Shown here: positions 37,222-46,286 of the stretch, piece after piece
Layout of the letters: each line of letters opens with the position of its first letter
Numbering within the stretch: the first letter of the stretch is position 1
DNA from: a virus
Length of the DNA stretch: 64,000 bases
Virus record (IMG/VR): IMGVR_UViG_3300046008_000478
Coordinates: 1-64,000 of that record
Direction: 5' to 3' (one strand)
Program-made: the position numbers and the translations under genes
Notes under the pieces: generated by a model
The model's input: only the letters and a program-made list of their open reading frames with translations
Database searches by the model: none
Told to the model about the DNA's origin: nothing

Positions 37222-39617
37222 TGACCGGCTTTCTTGATGCTTCGGTAATCGAAGAAGGTGGGGGCTACCAAATCCAGCGCAGCCTGCGGACGAGGGCTAG
37301 TGCTACGGCGTATTTGTCGAGGACGTTTGGAGTTCCAACGGATGCAAAGAAATACACGATAAGCGTGTGGTGCAAGCGTGGTGCACTCTCTAGTTTGCAG
37401 GGTTTGATTTCCGCATTTGACGGAGCGCTATCTCACCCCGGTGAAATTACGTTTAACGCGAATGACACAGTAACCGCTAAGGCTGGTGGATCGGCGGTTA
37501 ATGGCGTGACTACCACTGCGGTGTACCGTGACCCATCTGCACACATGCACATCTGCTTTAGCATTGATGCAGCGAACACGACTTGCTCATTGTTTGTAAA
37601 TAACGGCCCTGCACTCACGGCAACAATCGCAAACGTAGTTAGTCAGCTAAATGCGAACGGGCGCGTTGTTCGGATTGGGGCTTTCTACACGGCGGCAGCC
37701 CAGTTCTTAGACGGATACCTGTCAGAGTTCAACTTCATCGACGGCCAAGCCCTCACGCCCTCCAGCTTCGGCCAAACCGACCCGACCACAGGCCAGTGGT
37801 CAGCAAAGAAGTACGTCGGAACCTACGGCACAAACGGCTTCTACCTCGACTTCAGCGACCCAACCAGCGCCACAACGCTGTGCTACGACCGATCTGGCAA
37901 CGGCAACAACTGGACGCCGAACAACATTTCAACGACTGCCGGTGCGACTTACGACAGCATGCTGGATGTGCCACTGGGTGGTGGAGGTGCTGAGCGGGGG
38001 AATTACTGCACGTTGAATCCGTTGGATAAGATAACAACGACTGTCACAAACGGGAACCTAACTGCGAACCCGTCAGGGATGGGGCCTGTTCTGGGCACTA
38101 TACAAATACCAGCAAGTGGCAAAATCTACGCTGAGTGCACAGCGGATACGACTGGGGCCTCTGGAACATCATTGGCTATTTTCGGTGTCAAGAAAACTTC
38201 AGCACCGTTGGTTGGGGGCAACGCTGCGCCACCAAATGTTTGGGGTGTTAGCTGGGACGGAAGATTGATATTTTCCCTAAATGCAACGCAGACAATCGGA
38301 GCATCTGGCTTCGGTGTTATTGGGCGTGTGTTTCAGTTTGCAATTGACACGGCTACGGGTAGCATTTGGCTCGGTACTAATAACGTGTGGTATTCGGCTG
38401 TAGGTACTGTCACCAGTGCACCCGATGCAGGCGGCACTCCCGCAGCAACCGGGCTACCCGCAGACCTAATACCATTCTTTTCCGCAGACCTTGCGACTGC
38501 CTCCGTCAACTTCGGCCAACGTGGTTTCACCTACACCCCACCCGCAGGCTTCAAAGCATTGCACACCGGCAACCTGCCAATCCCTGTTGGTGCTGCGCTG
38601 GAGCCTAAGAAGCATTTTGATGTGGTGACGTACCTTGGAAATGGGGGCGCAAAAGCCATAACAGGGTTAGGATTCCAGCCCGACTTGGTGTGGCCGAAGG
38701 ATCGCGGTGTGGCTTTGAATCACCGCTTGGTAGATTCAGTGCGCGGCACAACCAAGGTTCTGTCGTCAAACACCACTGATGCGGAACGCACGATTCCAGA
38801 CGCTAACGATACCTTCACATCCTTTGACTCTGGTGGCTTCACGCTTGGTGCTGGTCAGGGCATGAACTCCAATGGGGATAGCTATGTCGCATGGCTCTGG
38901 AAAGCAGGCGGCGCAGCAGTCACGAACACCACAGGAACGATCACCTCTCAGGTGAGTGCGAACGTGGCGGCTGGTTTTAGTGTCTTGACGTACACGGGCA
39001 CGGGCGCGAACGCTACGGTAGCGCATGGTTTGGGTGTTGCGCCGAAGATGATGATCGTCAAGCAGCGCAGCGCTACGGGTGATTGGTTTGTATACCACGC
39101 AAACTCAAACGCAACCCCACAAAACGCGGCGCTGTTTCTCAACCTGACCACAGCGTACACAAACAACGTGTACTGGAACAACACGGCACCAACCTCAAGC
39201 GTATTCACAACAGGGGTGGCTGGCGGCTTGAATGCCAGCGGCGTCACGCAAGTTGCCTACTGCTTTGCAGAGGTCGCAGGCTACAGCAAGATCGGTTCTT
39301 ACACCGGCAATGGCAGTGCAGACGGCCCGATGGTGTGGTGTGGGTTTAGGCCACGGTTTGTGATGTACAAACGTGCGGACTCCGTTAGCGACTGGCAGAT
39401 GGTTGATACGGCCCGTGACCCGTACAACCCGCAACACCTCGAATTGAATGCTAATCTGAGTGGTGTTGAGTTCGACAACACAGGTGTCCGTCCATTTGAC
39501 CTTGTTGCCAATGGATTCAAGATTCGAGGCACGAATGGTGGGGCAAACGCATCAGGCGGCACCTACATCTTCTACGCCATTTCCGAAGCCAATTTTAAAT
39601 ACGCACTAGGACGCTAA
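37221..39617 (+). CDS. Tail spike/fibre with lectin-like domain and threefold repeat
   Basis: 798 residues. N-terminal LamG/concanavalin-like domain (about 25-190) is followed by a SPRY-like domain (about 250-430, IYAECTADTTGASGTSLAIFGV, IFSLNATQTIGASGFGVIG). The C-terminal third has three copies of a Y.G.G.....LGF/P unit: VVTYLGNGGAKAITGLGFQPDLVW, VLTYTGTGANATVAHGLGVAPKMMIVKQR and IGSYTGNGSADGPMVWCGFRPRFVMYKR. Receptor binding is likely. Followed by a fibre-assembly-like small protein. Confidence 0.7.
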   Translation: MTGFLDASVIEEGGGYQIQRSLRTRASATAYLSRTFGVPTDAKKYTISVWCKRGALSSLQGLISAFDGALSHPGEITFNANDTVTAKAGGSAVNGVTTTAVYRDPSAHMHICFSIDAANTTCSLFVNNGPALTATIANVVSQLNANGRVVRIGAFYTAAAQFLDGYLSEFNFIDGQALTPSSFGQTDPTTGQWSAKKYVGTYGTNGFYLDFSDPTSATTLCYDRSGNGNNWTPNNISTTAGATYDSMLDVPLGGGGAERGNYCTLNPLDKITTTVTNGNLTANPSGMGPVLGTIQIPASGKIYAECTADTTGASGTSLAIFGVKKTSAPLVGGNAAPPNVWGVSWDGRLIFSLNATQTIGASGFGVIGRVFQFAIDTATGSIWLGTNNVWYSAVGTVTSAPDAGGTPAATGLPADLIPFFSADLATASVNFGQRGFTYTPPAGFKALHTGNLPIPVGAALEPKKHFDVVTYLGNGGAKAITGLGFQPDLVWPKDRGVALNHRLVDSVRGTTKVLSSNTTDAERTIPDANDTFTSFDSGGFTLGAGQGMNSNGDSYVAWLWKAGGAAVTNTTGTITSQVSANVAAGFSVLTYTGTGANATVAHGLGVAPKMMIVKQRSATGDWFVYHANSNATPQNAALFLNLTTAYTNNVYWNNTAPTSSVFTTGVAGGLNASGVTQVAYCFAEVAGYSKIGSYTGNGSADGPMVWCGFRPRFVMYKRADSVSDWQMVDTARDPYNPQHLELNANLSGVEFDNTGVRPFDLVANGFKIRGTNGGANASGGTYIFYAISEANFKYALGR

Positions 39618-39619
39618 TC

Positions 39620-40036
39620 ATGCAATACCACCCTGAATCAAACATTTACGTCCGTGATGGCGAGGCATTCACCCATGAGGGTACTCAGTACCCATCGACA
39701 TGGGACAAGGCCAGCCTTGGATTTATCGAAGTAACCACGGTAGGAACCCGCGAGAACGATGCTTACTACTGGGTCAGCGAGGAAGTGCTGGACGGTGTTC
39801 GCACTATCACCAACACGCCCAAAGACCCCGAGCAAATCAAGACGATGGAGTCGGCAAAGAAGCTGGCCGAGATTGACGCACTGGAGCGCAACGCATTGAT
39901 GCCCCGTGCAACCCGAGAATTCATGCTGCTGAGTATGCAGTCGATGGCAACACCCGAGCAGCTTGAAGCAAACTTTGGGTACAAAGCGGTCAAAGCATTT
40001 GACGAGCAGATCAACGCACTGAGGGCTGCGCTGTGA
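39620..40036 (+). CDS. Tail fibre assembly/accessory-like protein
   Basis: 138 residues. MQYHPESNIYVRDGEAFTHEGTQYPSTW and FIEVTTVGTRENDAYYWVSEEVLDG form a beta part; IKTMESAKKLAEIDALERNALMPRATREFMLLSMQSM and FGYKAVKAFDEQINALR a helical tail. Small chaperones placed after spike genes look like this. Overlaps the next gene by ATGA. Confidence 0.55.
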   Translation: MQYHPESNIYVRDGEAFTHEGTQYPSTWDKASLGFIEVTTVGTRENDAYYWVSEEVLDGVRTITNTPKDPEQIKTMESAKKLAEIDALERNALMPRATREFMLLSMQSMATPEQLEANFGYKAVKAFDEQINALRAAL

Positions 40037-40314
40037 CGCTACTCCTAATCCTCCTGTACCCAGTTGCTGTGCAGTATGAGCGCGGTGGCTGGTGGCGTTT
40101 GCTTGCCCCGGTCACGGTGTTTGCTTTGCTGATCGACGTCATTGCCAACTACACGGAGTTGGCAATGCTGACGTGGGACTTCCCACGCAAGGGAGAGTTG
40201 ACATTCAGCACTAGGTTACTTCGTCTGCGCCATGACACCGGCCACATGCGGTACGCCTACAGCAATGTGATTGACTACCTAAACTTCTTTGCACCCAACG
40301 GGAAGCATGTATGA
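40033..40314 (+). CDS. Small membrane-associated phage protein
   Basis: 93 residues. Two hydrophobic segments (LLLILLYPVAVQYE and LLAPVTVFALLIDVIANYT) precede TWDFPRKGELTFSTRLLRLRHDTGH. This is a widespread small phage protein next to lysis genes, with no proven function. Overlaps the next gene by 4 nt. Confidence 0.6.
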   Translation: MTLLLILLYPVAVQYERGGWWRLLAPVTVFALLIDVIANYTELAMLTWDFPRKGELTFSTRLLRLRHDTGHMRYAYSNVIDYLNFFAPNGKHV

Positions 40315-40763
40315 AAGACCGCTTCATCCGATCCCTATCCCGCGTTCTGTGGGACTCTGACCTGATTGCAACGCGGGTGTGGCTTGCGCTTGCGGAACTG
40401 TTCTGGGCGTTGATGCTGCTGATACCTGCGGATGGTCTGTTCTCTCGCCCGACATACAAGCACATGGCGACCGTCATGGGGCAGGATCAATGGGGTGTTG
40501 TGATGTTGCTGTCGGCAATCACTCAGATCAGCATCGTCTTGCAGAACGATTTGTACGGCAGGTTTTCGCGGTACTTTGCTGGCTACAACGCGGTACTGTG
40601 GTGCTACATAGGGGTCTACTCTCCGCTGGTGTCAGTAAGCCCACCGCCCGCAGCAATGGGGGCTGAAATGGCCGCGGCCTGCGCTGCTGTTTTCATCTTT
40701 ATCCAGCCTATCGTGCTGTGTGCAATCTACCGAAAGGGGTACGGCAATGGCAGGCTCCGATGA
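40311..40763 (+). CDS. Multi-pass membrane protein
   Basis: 150 residues with about four hydrophobic segments (VWLALAELFWALMLLIPA, GVVMLLSAITQISIVLQ, YNAVLWCYIGVYSPLVSVSP, AAACAAVFIFIQPIVLCAIY). In the lysis region, so it may assist the holin. The last 17 nt overlap the next gene. Confidence 0.6.
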   Translation: MKDRFIRSLSRVLWDSDLIATRVWLALAELFWALMLLIPADGLFSRPTYKHMATVMGQDQWGVVMLLSAITQISIVLQNDLYGRFSRYFAGYNAVLWCYIGVYSPLVSVSPPPAAMGAEMAAACAAVFIFIQPIVLCAIYRKGYGNGRLR

Positions 40764-41088
40764 GAAATACCAGCGCAGGGCATCTGACTTGGTTGGCGGG
40801 GCGCCATCTGGTGAGCCACTTCTGGACTTGCTACGCGATGTGCTTAAACGCCTTGAGACTCTTGAGTTGTGCTGCGCGGAAATACAAACGGCCTTTGTGC
40901 AAAACGACTTGAAGAAACCAGACTTTGACGGCCACCGCAAGGCGCACATCATCATGATTAAAGCGGCTGAAGTTGTGGATGGCTACAAGCAGGACGCCAC
41001 AAAGACCGTGCTGCACTGGCTACTGGCGGGAGTGCTTGGCTTGCTGCTCACCGGCTTCGGTGCTTGGGTGTCGGGGCATATCAAATGA
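40747..41088 (+). CDS. Single-pass membrane protein, possible lysis accessory
   Basis: 113 residues from MAGSDEKYQRRASDLVGG (40747). A charged cytoplasmic part with LLRDVLKRLETLELCCAEIQTAFVQNDLKKPDFDGHRKAHI, then one C-terminal transmembrane segment WLLAGVLGLLLTGFGAWVSG. The arrangement would suit an antiholin or signal-anchor lysis factor. Not assigned to a family. Confidence 0.55.
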   Translation: MAGSDEKYQRRASDLVGGAPSGEPLLDLLRDVLKRLETLELCCAEIQTAFVQNDLKKPDFDGHRKAHIIMIKAAEVVDGYKQDATKTVLHWLLAGVLGLLLTGFGAWVSGHIK

Positions 41089-41140
41089 TGGCGCTGACTG
41101 TTTGGTTTTACTGGTGGGAAAACGTCTGGAAGGATTTGAA

Positions 41141-41557
41141 ATGATTAACTCCCGCGACATCAACGCCCTTAACCCGCGCACCTCCGCCAAGGCGCTGGAC
41201 TTCCAAGTCCGATGCGCCAACGCCGGTATCGACATCATCTTCACCAGCACCTTCAGAGATGACGAGTCCCAGAACTCCTTATACGCTCAGGGTCGCACGA
41301 CGCCGGGTAAACGAGTTACGAATGTGGCGGGCGGTGGATCATTCCACAACTGGAGAGTGGCGTTTGATTTCGTGCCTATCGTCAATGGCAAAGCCATCTG
41401 GAATGACAACGATCTTTGGGAGCGCTGTGGCGTCATTGGCGAGCAGTGCGGGTTGGAATGGGGCGGACGCTGGAAAAAGTTTGTAGACCGTCCTCACATG
41501 CAGGACACGATGGGATTCTCCATTGCTCAATATCAACGAGATGAGGTTAACGTATGA
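41141..41557 (+). CDS. M15-family L-Ala-D-Glu peptidase endolysin
   Basis: 138 residues from MINSRDINALNPRTSAKAL (41141). GGGSFHNWRVAFDFVPI holds the His...Asp pair and DRPHMQD the second His of M15/VanY-type zinc peptidases, and WERCGVIGEQCGLEWGGRW is typical of phage L-alanyl-D-glutamate endolysins. It cuts peptidoglycan cross-links at lysis. A 19-codon ORF at 41085-41144 precedes it, too short to call. Followed by the holin. Confidence 0.85.
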   Translation: MINSRDINALNPRTSAKALDFQVRCANAGIDIIFTSTFRDDESQNSLYAQGRTTPGKRVTNVAGGGSFHNWRVAFDFVPIVNGKAIWNDNDLWERCGVIGEQCGLEWGGRWKKFVDRPHMQDTMGFSIAQYQRDEVNV

Positions 41558-42063
41558 ACGATTGGCTTAAAACACTTGCCCCTTTGTTGGGTACTGCACT
41601 GGGTGGTCCATTGGGCGGTGCGGCTGCAGCATTTCTTGCTGACAAACTTGGTATTGAATCAAAAACAGTCGAGGCTGTAACCGAGGTTCTGAACTCCGGC
41701 AAGATGACACCCGACCAGATTGCCAATATCAAACTGGCCGAACTCGATTTCAAGAAGTTCACGGAAACCAACAAGATCGACGTGATGAAGGTTGAGGCTG
41801 CTGACCGCGCTGATGCTCGTGACACGTTCAAGGTGACTCGTTCCCGTGTACCGGCAGCCCTGACATTTCTAATCACCGTTGGATTCTTTGGCGTGTTGAT
41901 CGCAATGTTTAAGTGGCCAGAGGTGAAAGAATCCGCACCGTTGATGATCATGCTGGGCAGCCTCGGTACGGCTTGGACGGGGGCTTGCGCCTTTTGGTTC
42001 GGAACCACCAACTCCAGCGCCGACAAGAATCAGATGCTGGCCAACAGCGCACCAGCGAAATAG
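41554..42063 (+). CDS. Holin, 3TM superfamily
   Basis: 169 residues. APLLGTALGGPLGGAAAAFLADKLGI near the start, then a charged helix VEAVTEVLNSGKMTPDQIANIKLAELDFKKFTETNKIDVMKVEAADRADARD, then VPAALTFLITVGFFGVLIAMF and APLMIMLGSLGTAWTGACAFWFGTTNSS. This matches the phage holin 3TM family, which times lysis. Overlaps endolysin by ATGA. Confidence 0.8.
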   Translation: MNDWLKTLAPLLGTALGGPLGGAAAAFLADKLGIESKTVEAVTEVLNSGKMTPDQIANIKLAELDFKKFTETNKIDVMKVEAADRADARDTFKVTRSRVPAALTFLITVGFFGVLIAMFKWPEVKESAPLMIMLGSLGTAWTGACAFWFGTTNSSADKNQMLANSAPAK

Positions 42064-42065
42064 AT

Positions 42066-43859
42066 ATGAAAATCTCGATAGATACCTTCACTGGCATGGC
42101 CCCAAAAGTGGGCCCGCACCTGCTTCCTGCTCAGGCGGCGCAGCGCGCTGTCAATGTGAAACTCGTTTCTGGCGCCATTCAGCCAGTGAACAAGCCGAAG
42201 CTGGTATTTACCGGGATTATTGGCAACGCAAAGTCTGTGTTCATGCTTGGGGTTGCCGGTTCGGCAGTCCCGATTTCCTGGGCGACTGATGTGGATGTGG
42301 CCAGTAGCCCTGTTCCAGATGATGAGTACCGCATCTACTACACCGGTGACGGGGCTCCAAAGAAAACAAGCGTGCTGCTTTGTGGCTCGCCTGTTGGCGG
42401 TCCCACTGCCTGGTACAACCTGGGGGTTCCTGCTCCTGCATCTGCTCCAAGCGCTGCAGCCACGACCGGTAGCGTTCCTGCCGGCACGTATGTCTACGTT
42501 TACACCTATGTAACCCAGTTCGGCGCCACGCTGCTGGAAGAGTCAGCCCCATCCAATCCCGTCACGATTACCCTGGGCGCCGCGGGAGGGGTGGCTTTGA
42601 CTGGGCTGGCCAACCCAGTATCCAGCACCAACTACAATTTTGTCTACAAGCGGATCTATCGCAGTACAGGGACAACCCTGCAGCTTGTTGCTCAGATCCC
42701 TGTGGCCACCACGACATACACCGACACGCTGAGTGCCACCAGTATTCTTGGGGATGCGCTGGCCACTGCCGGGTGGCTACCACCTCCAGCAGACTTGAAG
42801 GGGATCACATCGCTGCCATCGTCCGTTCTGGTGGGGTTTCGCGGCAATGAGGTGTGGTTCAGTGAACCAGGCTTCCCGCACGCATGGCCACTCCAGTACA
42901 TGCAGTCGCTGGATAGCCAGATCATTGGTCTGAAAGCGTTTGGCAATAACATCGTGATTGCGACACAGATGTACCCCTATGCTGCAAGTGGCCTGCACCC
43001 TTCTGCGTTTACGCTCCAGAAGCTGCCGCTGCTTGAGCCATGCCTATCCAAGCGGTCGCTGGTGAGTGACGAGTTTGGCGCCTTGTATGCGAGTGCAAAT
43101 GGGCTAGTTTCCATCACCAGTGATGCAAGCGGCCTGGCATCCGCCCAGGTACTGAGTCGAGATACCTTTGCGCAGTTTTACCCAAGCACCATCACGGCCG
43201 CCGTGTTTGAACGCAGGTACTACGGGTTTTATGATTCGCCATCAGGCGGAGCGGGTGGGTTTATTTTCACCAGGGAGGATGCGGGGCCCATCACAGTCAC
43301 GGATGTGCAGGCCACTGCCGTGCATGTGGACCAAGCGACGGCGCAGCTGCTCTTTGTCAATAAAGTGGATGGGGATTTGTACCAGTACGACCCCATAGAT
43401 TCCGCTCCATTCCGATTTTTGTGGAAGTCCAAAGTGTTTATCTTGGAGTCTGCTGCGAATCTTGGGTGCTTTCGTATCAGTGGGCCCGAGCTCACTCACG
43501 CCGACAACCAGGCCAATGCCGCCATTGACGCCATCAACGCCGGGGTTATTGCCGCCAACAATGTGCTGTATGCGTCCGGAGACTTGGGCATCGGCACCAA
43601 TGCACTGGTGACAAACTCCGATGTCAACGGCGTGAATGGCTCCAGCATGGAGGCCACCACTCCTTACCCGCTTTCCACTTTTGATGTGGTGGTGAGCGCC
43701 GGCGGCGTGGATGTGAGCTACCAGACATGCGTGGTCAACAAGTTGTATCGCCTGCCGTCTGGATTCCGAAATACTGGCTGGGAGATAGCTATCAGCGGCC
43801 AGCGTGAGGTCCGCGGGATTGACATGGCGATCTCGCCACAGGAGTTGCGCAATGGCTAG
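42066..43859 (+). CDS. Large virion structural protein
   Basis: 597 residues from MKISIDTFTGMAPKVGPHLLP (42066). Includes AQRAVNVKLVSGAIQPVNKPK, a fibronectin-III-like stretch (VPAGTYVYVYTYVTQFGATLLEESAPSNPVTITLG, about 140-230), then VWFSEPGFPHAWP, IIGLKAFGNNIVIATQ and many beta strands. Similar large beta-rich proteins in Bcep22-like podoviruses are tail components. Probably a tail-tube or hub protein. Confidence 0.6.
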   Translation: MKISIDTFTGMAPKVGPHLLPAQAAQRAVNVKLVSGAIQPVNKPKLVFTGIIGNAKSVFMLGVAGSAVPISWATDVDVASSPVPDDEYRIYYTGDGAPKKTSVLLCGSPVGGPTAWYNLGVPAPASAPSAAATTGSVPAGTYVYVYTYVTQFGATLLEESAPSNPVTITLGAAGGVALTGLANPVSSTNYNFVYKRIYRSTGTTLQLVAQIPVATTTYTDTLSATSILGDALATAGWLPPPADLKGITSLPSSVLVGFRGNEVWFSEPGFPHAWPLQYMQSLDSQIIGLKAFGNNIVIATQMYPYAASGLHPSAFTLQKLPLLEPCLSKRSLVSDEFGALYASANGLVSITSDASGLASAQVLSRDTFAQFYPSTITAAVFERRYYGFYDSPSGGAGGFIFTREDAGPITVTDVQATAVHVDQATAQLLFVNKVDGDLYQYDPIDSAPFRFLWKSKVFILESAANLGCFRISGPELTHADNQANAAIDAINAGVIAANNVLYASGDLGIGTNALVTNSDVNGVNGSSMEATTPYPLSTFDVVVSAGGVDVSYQTCVVNKLYRLPSGFRNTGWEIAISGQREVRGIDMAISPQELRNG

Positions 43860-44049
43860 GAGATTTCAGAATATCCCGCCAATCACAGCCGGGAATTCAC
43901 TTCCGGCACTTCGAGCCCTGGCGGACTCTGTTGGCTACATCACGGCACAGTCCCAGCCCGTGATTGCTCCTTTGCCGCCTGGCGCAACACTTGACCAGGT
44001 GGCAGCGAAGGTGAATGAGATTCTTTCCAGGCTGCAGGGCGTGGATTAG
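43852..44049 (+). CDS. Small virion-region protein
   Basis: 65 residues from MARRFQNIPPITAGNSLPAL (43852). ALADSVGYITAQSQPVIAPLPPGATLDQVAAKVNEILSRLQ ends in a coiled-coil-like helix. It overlaps the previous gene by 8 nt. Function unknown. Confidence 0.55.
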   Translation: MARRFQNIPPITAGNSLPALRALADSVGYITAQSQPVIAPLPPGATLDQVAAKVNEILSRLQGVD

Positions 44050-44050
44050 T

Positions 44051-44080
44051 GTGACGGAATTCACTCGTCACTGATAGAAT
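44051..44080 (+). promoter_or_regulatory. Promoter of RNA C, second promoter of the late leader type
   Basis: -10 TAGAAT (44075-44080) stands 5 nt before the conserved CAGCAA, as at the RNA B promoter. The -35 is weak (GTGACG at 44051-44056, 18-bp spacing). The shared geometry, rather than the -35, is the reason for the call. Confidence 0.55.
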
Positions 44081-44085
44081 GGTTC

Positions 44086-44201
44086 CAGCAACAAAGCGGG
44101 ACAGACAGCCCCCGCAAAACAAATAGCGGCCACTTCTGGGCCGACCTGTCTTCAAAATACCCAACAACCCAAGCCGCCTGGTTCTCAGTGCGGCTTTTTT
44201 T
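44086..44201 (+). ncRNA. RNA C, short leader RNA ending at a terminator
   Basis: About 115 nt. The first 45 nt (44086-44130) align without gaps to RNA B. Stem GCGGG (44096-44100) with CCCGC (44111-44115) has a loop that contains AGACAG (44103-44108). This can pair with CTGTCT (44146-44151), giving a pseudoknot. CGGCC/GGCCG (44127-44131, 44139-44143) is a second hairpin. The 3' end is the terminator at 44172-44201. No coding capacity is seen. The next gene is the acetyltransferase. Confidence 0.7.
44172..44201 (+). terminator. Terminator of RNA C
   Basis: AGCCGC (44172-44177) and GCGGCT (44190-44195) followed by T to 44201. It would stop transcripts from the RNA C promoter before the acetyltransferase unless read through. 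Confidence 0.85.
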
Positions 44202-44235
44202 GCATTTGCAATTAGCAAAGCGCCATGCAAATCAC

Positions 44236-44658
44236 ATGCTGAACTATCAATTCGACCCGGTATTTTCGTTTGTTCAATCGCGCATTCCAGGACTGGTGAG
44301 ATCGCCAGGCATGTCCGCTATTGGCCTTGAGCGCAATGGATCGATTGTTGCTGGCGCAGTCTACGAGGGCTTCAACGGGAAGAACATGTGGGTTCACCTT
44401 GCAGGCTTGCCTGGTCGGTCCTGGTTGAATCGCGAGTTTCTGCATGCTGGGTTCTGCTACCCATTTATTCAATGCGGAGTCCAGCGACTGAGTGGCTATG
44501 TGAACGCCAGTAACACTGAGGCTAGGCGCTTTGATGAGCACGTCGGCTTCCGCGAGGAGGCGCGTTTGCGTGGCGCAGCCCCCGATGGTGGCGATGTGAT
44601 TATTTATGTGATGCAAAAAGAGGATTGCCAGTTTCTCGGCAAGGTAAAAATATGTTAA
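44236..44658 (+). CDS. GNAT-family N-acetyltransferase
   Basis: 140 residues from MLNYQFDPVFSFVQSRIPG (44236). The frame extends further 5' but would read through the terminator. IGLERNGSIVAGAVYEGFNGKNMWVHLAG is the beta4-beta5 region with the core Gly turn, FCYPFIQCGVQRLSGYVNASNTEARRFDEHVGFREEARLRG the acetyl-CoA and C-terminal helix region. This GNAT type is common in podo- and siphoviruses, target unknown. Short range overlap with the S74 gene downstream. Confidence 0.75.
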   Translation: MLNYQFDPVFSFVQSRIPGLVRSPGMSAIGLERNGSIVAGAVYEGFNGKNMWVHLAGLPGRSWLNREFLHAGFCYPFIQCGVQRLSGYVNASNTEARRFDEHVGFREEARLRGAAPDGGDVIIYVMQKEDCQFLGKVKIC

Positions 44659-45833
44659 TTCCAAGTAAGCACTGCGGCTACCAGGCTAGCATTCGTCTGT
44701 ACCCCGGAAGCGGGAAGGGTGGCGGCGGAGGCTCCGCTCCAGCTCCAGACCCAGCCTTGATTGCGGCGCAAATTCGCTCCATGGGGATCCAGGACGAGGC
44801 GATCAAGACAGTGGTGGCCAACTCAAATGAGATGCTTCCTTTGCAAAAGGAGCAGACGAAGTTTGGCCTTGAATCTGCAAAGACCGCCTACCAGCAATCA
44901 CAGGATGACCGCGGTTGGGCGCTTGCTCGCCGCGGAGAGATGACTGGCGTCCAAGATGGAATGATCAAGGATGCCGCCGACTTCAATGCGGATGGCCGCC
45001 AGGAGCAGTTGGCTCAGAAGGCCGGAGAAGATGTCGCTGGGGCAATAAGTACATCCCAAGGGCAGTTGACACGGACACTGGCATCCCGCGGAATCAATGC
45101 CAATTCAGGTGCCGCGCTAACCGCCATGAATGGGTCTGCATTAACCGGAGCAATGGCTGGCGCCAGTGCTGTAAACAACACCCGAGAGGCTGCGCGCAAA
45201 GAGGGTTACGGCCTATCCGACCGGGCGAACAGTGCCCTGGCTGGGTATTCCACCCAGGCATCCGCATCGTCCGGTGCAGGCGCTGGGTTCGGAGCTTCCG
45301 GCGTAGCTACGGCAAATGCAGGGGCGACCGGAATGAATGCTGGATTTGGAACGGCCGGAGGAATGGCTGGGCAAATGGGATCCAATGCCGCTGGTATGTA
45401 CGGAACCCAGGCCAACTACTCCATCGCACAGAATCAAGCGAACAACCAGCCAGACCCCATGATGCAACTCATGGGTGGCGCGGCCATGAAGTACGCCATG
45501 TCCTCCGACGTCAACCAAAAGGAATCTATCTGCGCTACTGAGCCTGGATCAGCCCTGGAGGCGGTCAAAGCCCTGCCTGTGAGCGAGTGGCAGTACAAGG
45601 AAGATAGCCCAGCTAATGACGGAGGCAAGCGCCACACCGGACCCATGGCCCAGGACGTGCAGCGCGTCGTTGGAGAGAAGGCAGCCCCGGGCGGCAAGAT
45701 GATTGACTTGATCAGCCTGAATGGGCTGAACATGGCAGCCACCAAAGATCTGAACCAAAAAGTTGAGCAACTCACCCATCAGGTCAAGCGCCTGTCTGTA
45801 GGTGGCGTGCACCGAAAGGAATCCAATGTCTAG
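44652..45833 (+). CDS. Virion protein with C-terminal S74 intramolecular chaperone
   Basis: 393 residues from MLIPSKHCGYQASIRLYPG (44652), overlapping the acetyltransferase end. Middle region is Ala/Gly/Asn/Ser-rich (about 125-270), as in internal or fibre shaft proteins. The C-terminal 110 residues carry the self-cleaving S74 chaperone: MSSDVNQKESI with Ser and Lys, ALEAVKALPVSEWQYKEDSPANDGGKRHTGPMAQDVQRVVGE and a coiled coil NLNQKVEQLTHQVKRL-like end. The chaperone normally trims itself after trimer folding. Confidence 0.75.
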   Translation: MLIPSKHCGYQASIRLYPGSGKGGGGGSAPAPDPALIAAQIRSMGIQDEAIKTVVANSNEMLPLQKEQTKFGLESAKTAYQQSQDDRGWALARRGEMTGVQDGMIKDAADFNADGRQEQLAQKAGEDVAGAISTSQGQLTRTLASRGINANSGAALTAMNGSALTGAMAGASAVNNTREAARKEGYGLSDRANSALAGYSTQASASSGAGAGFGASGVATANAGATGMNAGFGTAGGMAGQMGSNAAGMYGTQANYSIAQNQANNQPDPMMQLMGGAAMKYAMSSDVNQKESICATEPGSALEAVKALPVSEWQYKEDSPANDGGKRHTGPMAQDVQRVVGEKAAPGGKMIDLISLNGLNMAATKDLNQKVEQLTHQVKRLSVGGVHRKESNV

Positions 45834-46278
45834 GGCACTGTTGAATATTGCCGGGATTACTGCAGCCATGATGGCTGGTCGCGGAGACCGAGAGCGACAA
45901 GCCAGCGACCGGGCCGCCTGGCGCGCGCGCATGGGTATGAAGCCCGAAGAAGAGCAAAAGGCACCCATCGACCGATTGACTGATTGGGTTGGGTCCAAGG
46001 CGAGCAGCATGCTCAAGCCAGCCGAGGCGGCCGCAAGCACGCCGCCATCACCTGCTGCTGTACAGGATGCGCCAACAGTCGAAAGCACCCGGCAGACCAT
46101 TGATCAGCCTGCGGTAGATGACTTGGCTGAGTCGACTCGGCAGCAGTCCGAAGCCGCAAGCAACTCCCAATTCGAGAGTGATAAAGATATCCCGGCCGGC
46201 GGTGCATTTACGACTGACCAGTGGGACAAAGCCCCTGATATGTACCCAAGTAGCCAAATGCTCGATGAGCAGCAATAG
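45826..46278 (+). CDS. Hypothetical virion protein
   Basis: 150 residues from MSRALLNIAGITAAMMAGRG (45826). Basic N-terminus with RARMGMKPEEEQKAPIDRL, then a low-complexity acidic C-terminus (about 80-135) with FTTDQWDKAPDMYPSSQML. Probably internal virion or morphogenesis; family unknown. Overlaps the previous gene by 8 nt. Confidence 0.5.
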   Translation: MSRALLNIAGITAAMMAGRGDRERQASDRAAWRARMGMKPEEEQKAPIDRLTDWVGSKASSMLKPAEAAASTPPSPAAVQDAPTVESTRQTIDQPAVDDLAESTRQQSEAASNSQFESDKDIPAGGAFTTDQWDKAPDMYPSSQMLDEQQ

Positions 46279-46286
46279 GAAACACC

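Noticed and set aside
41085-41144. A 19-codon ORF before endolysin (starts MMALTVWFYWW)
   Set aside because: Overlaps both neighbours in the ATGA style and might be real, but is too short to support; noted under endolysin only.
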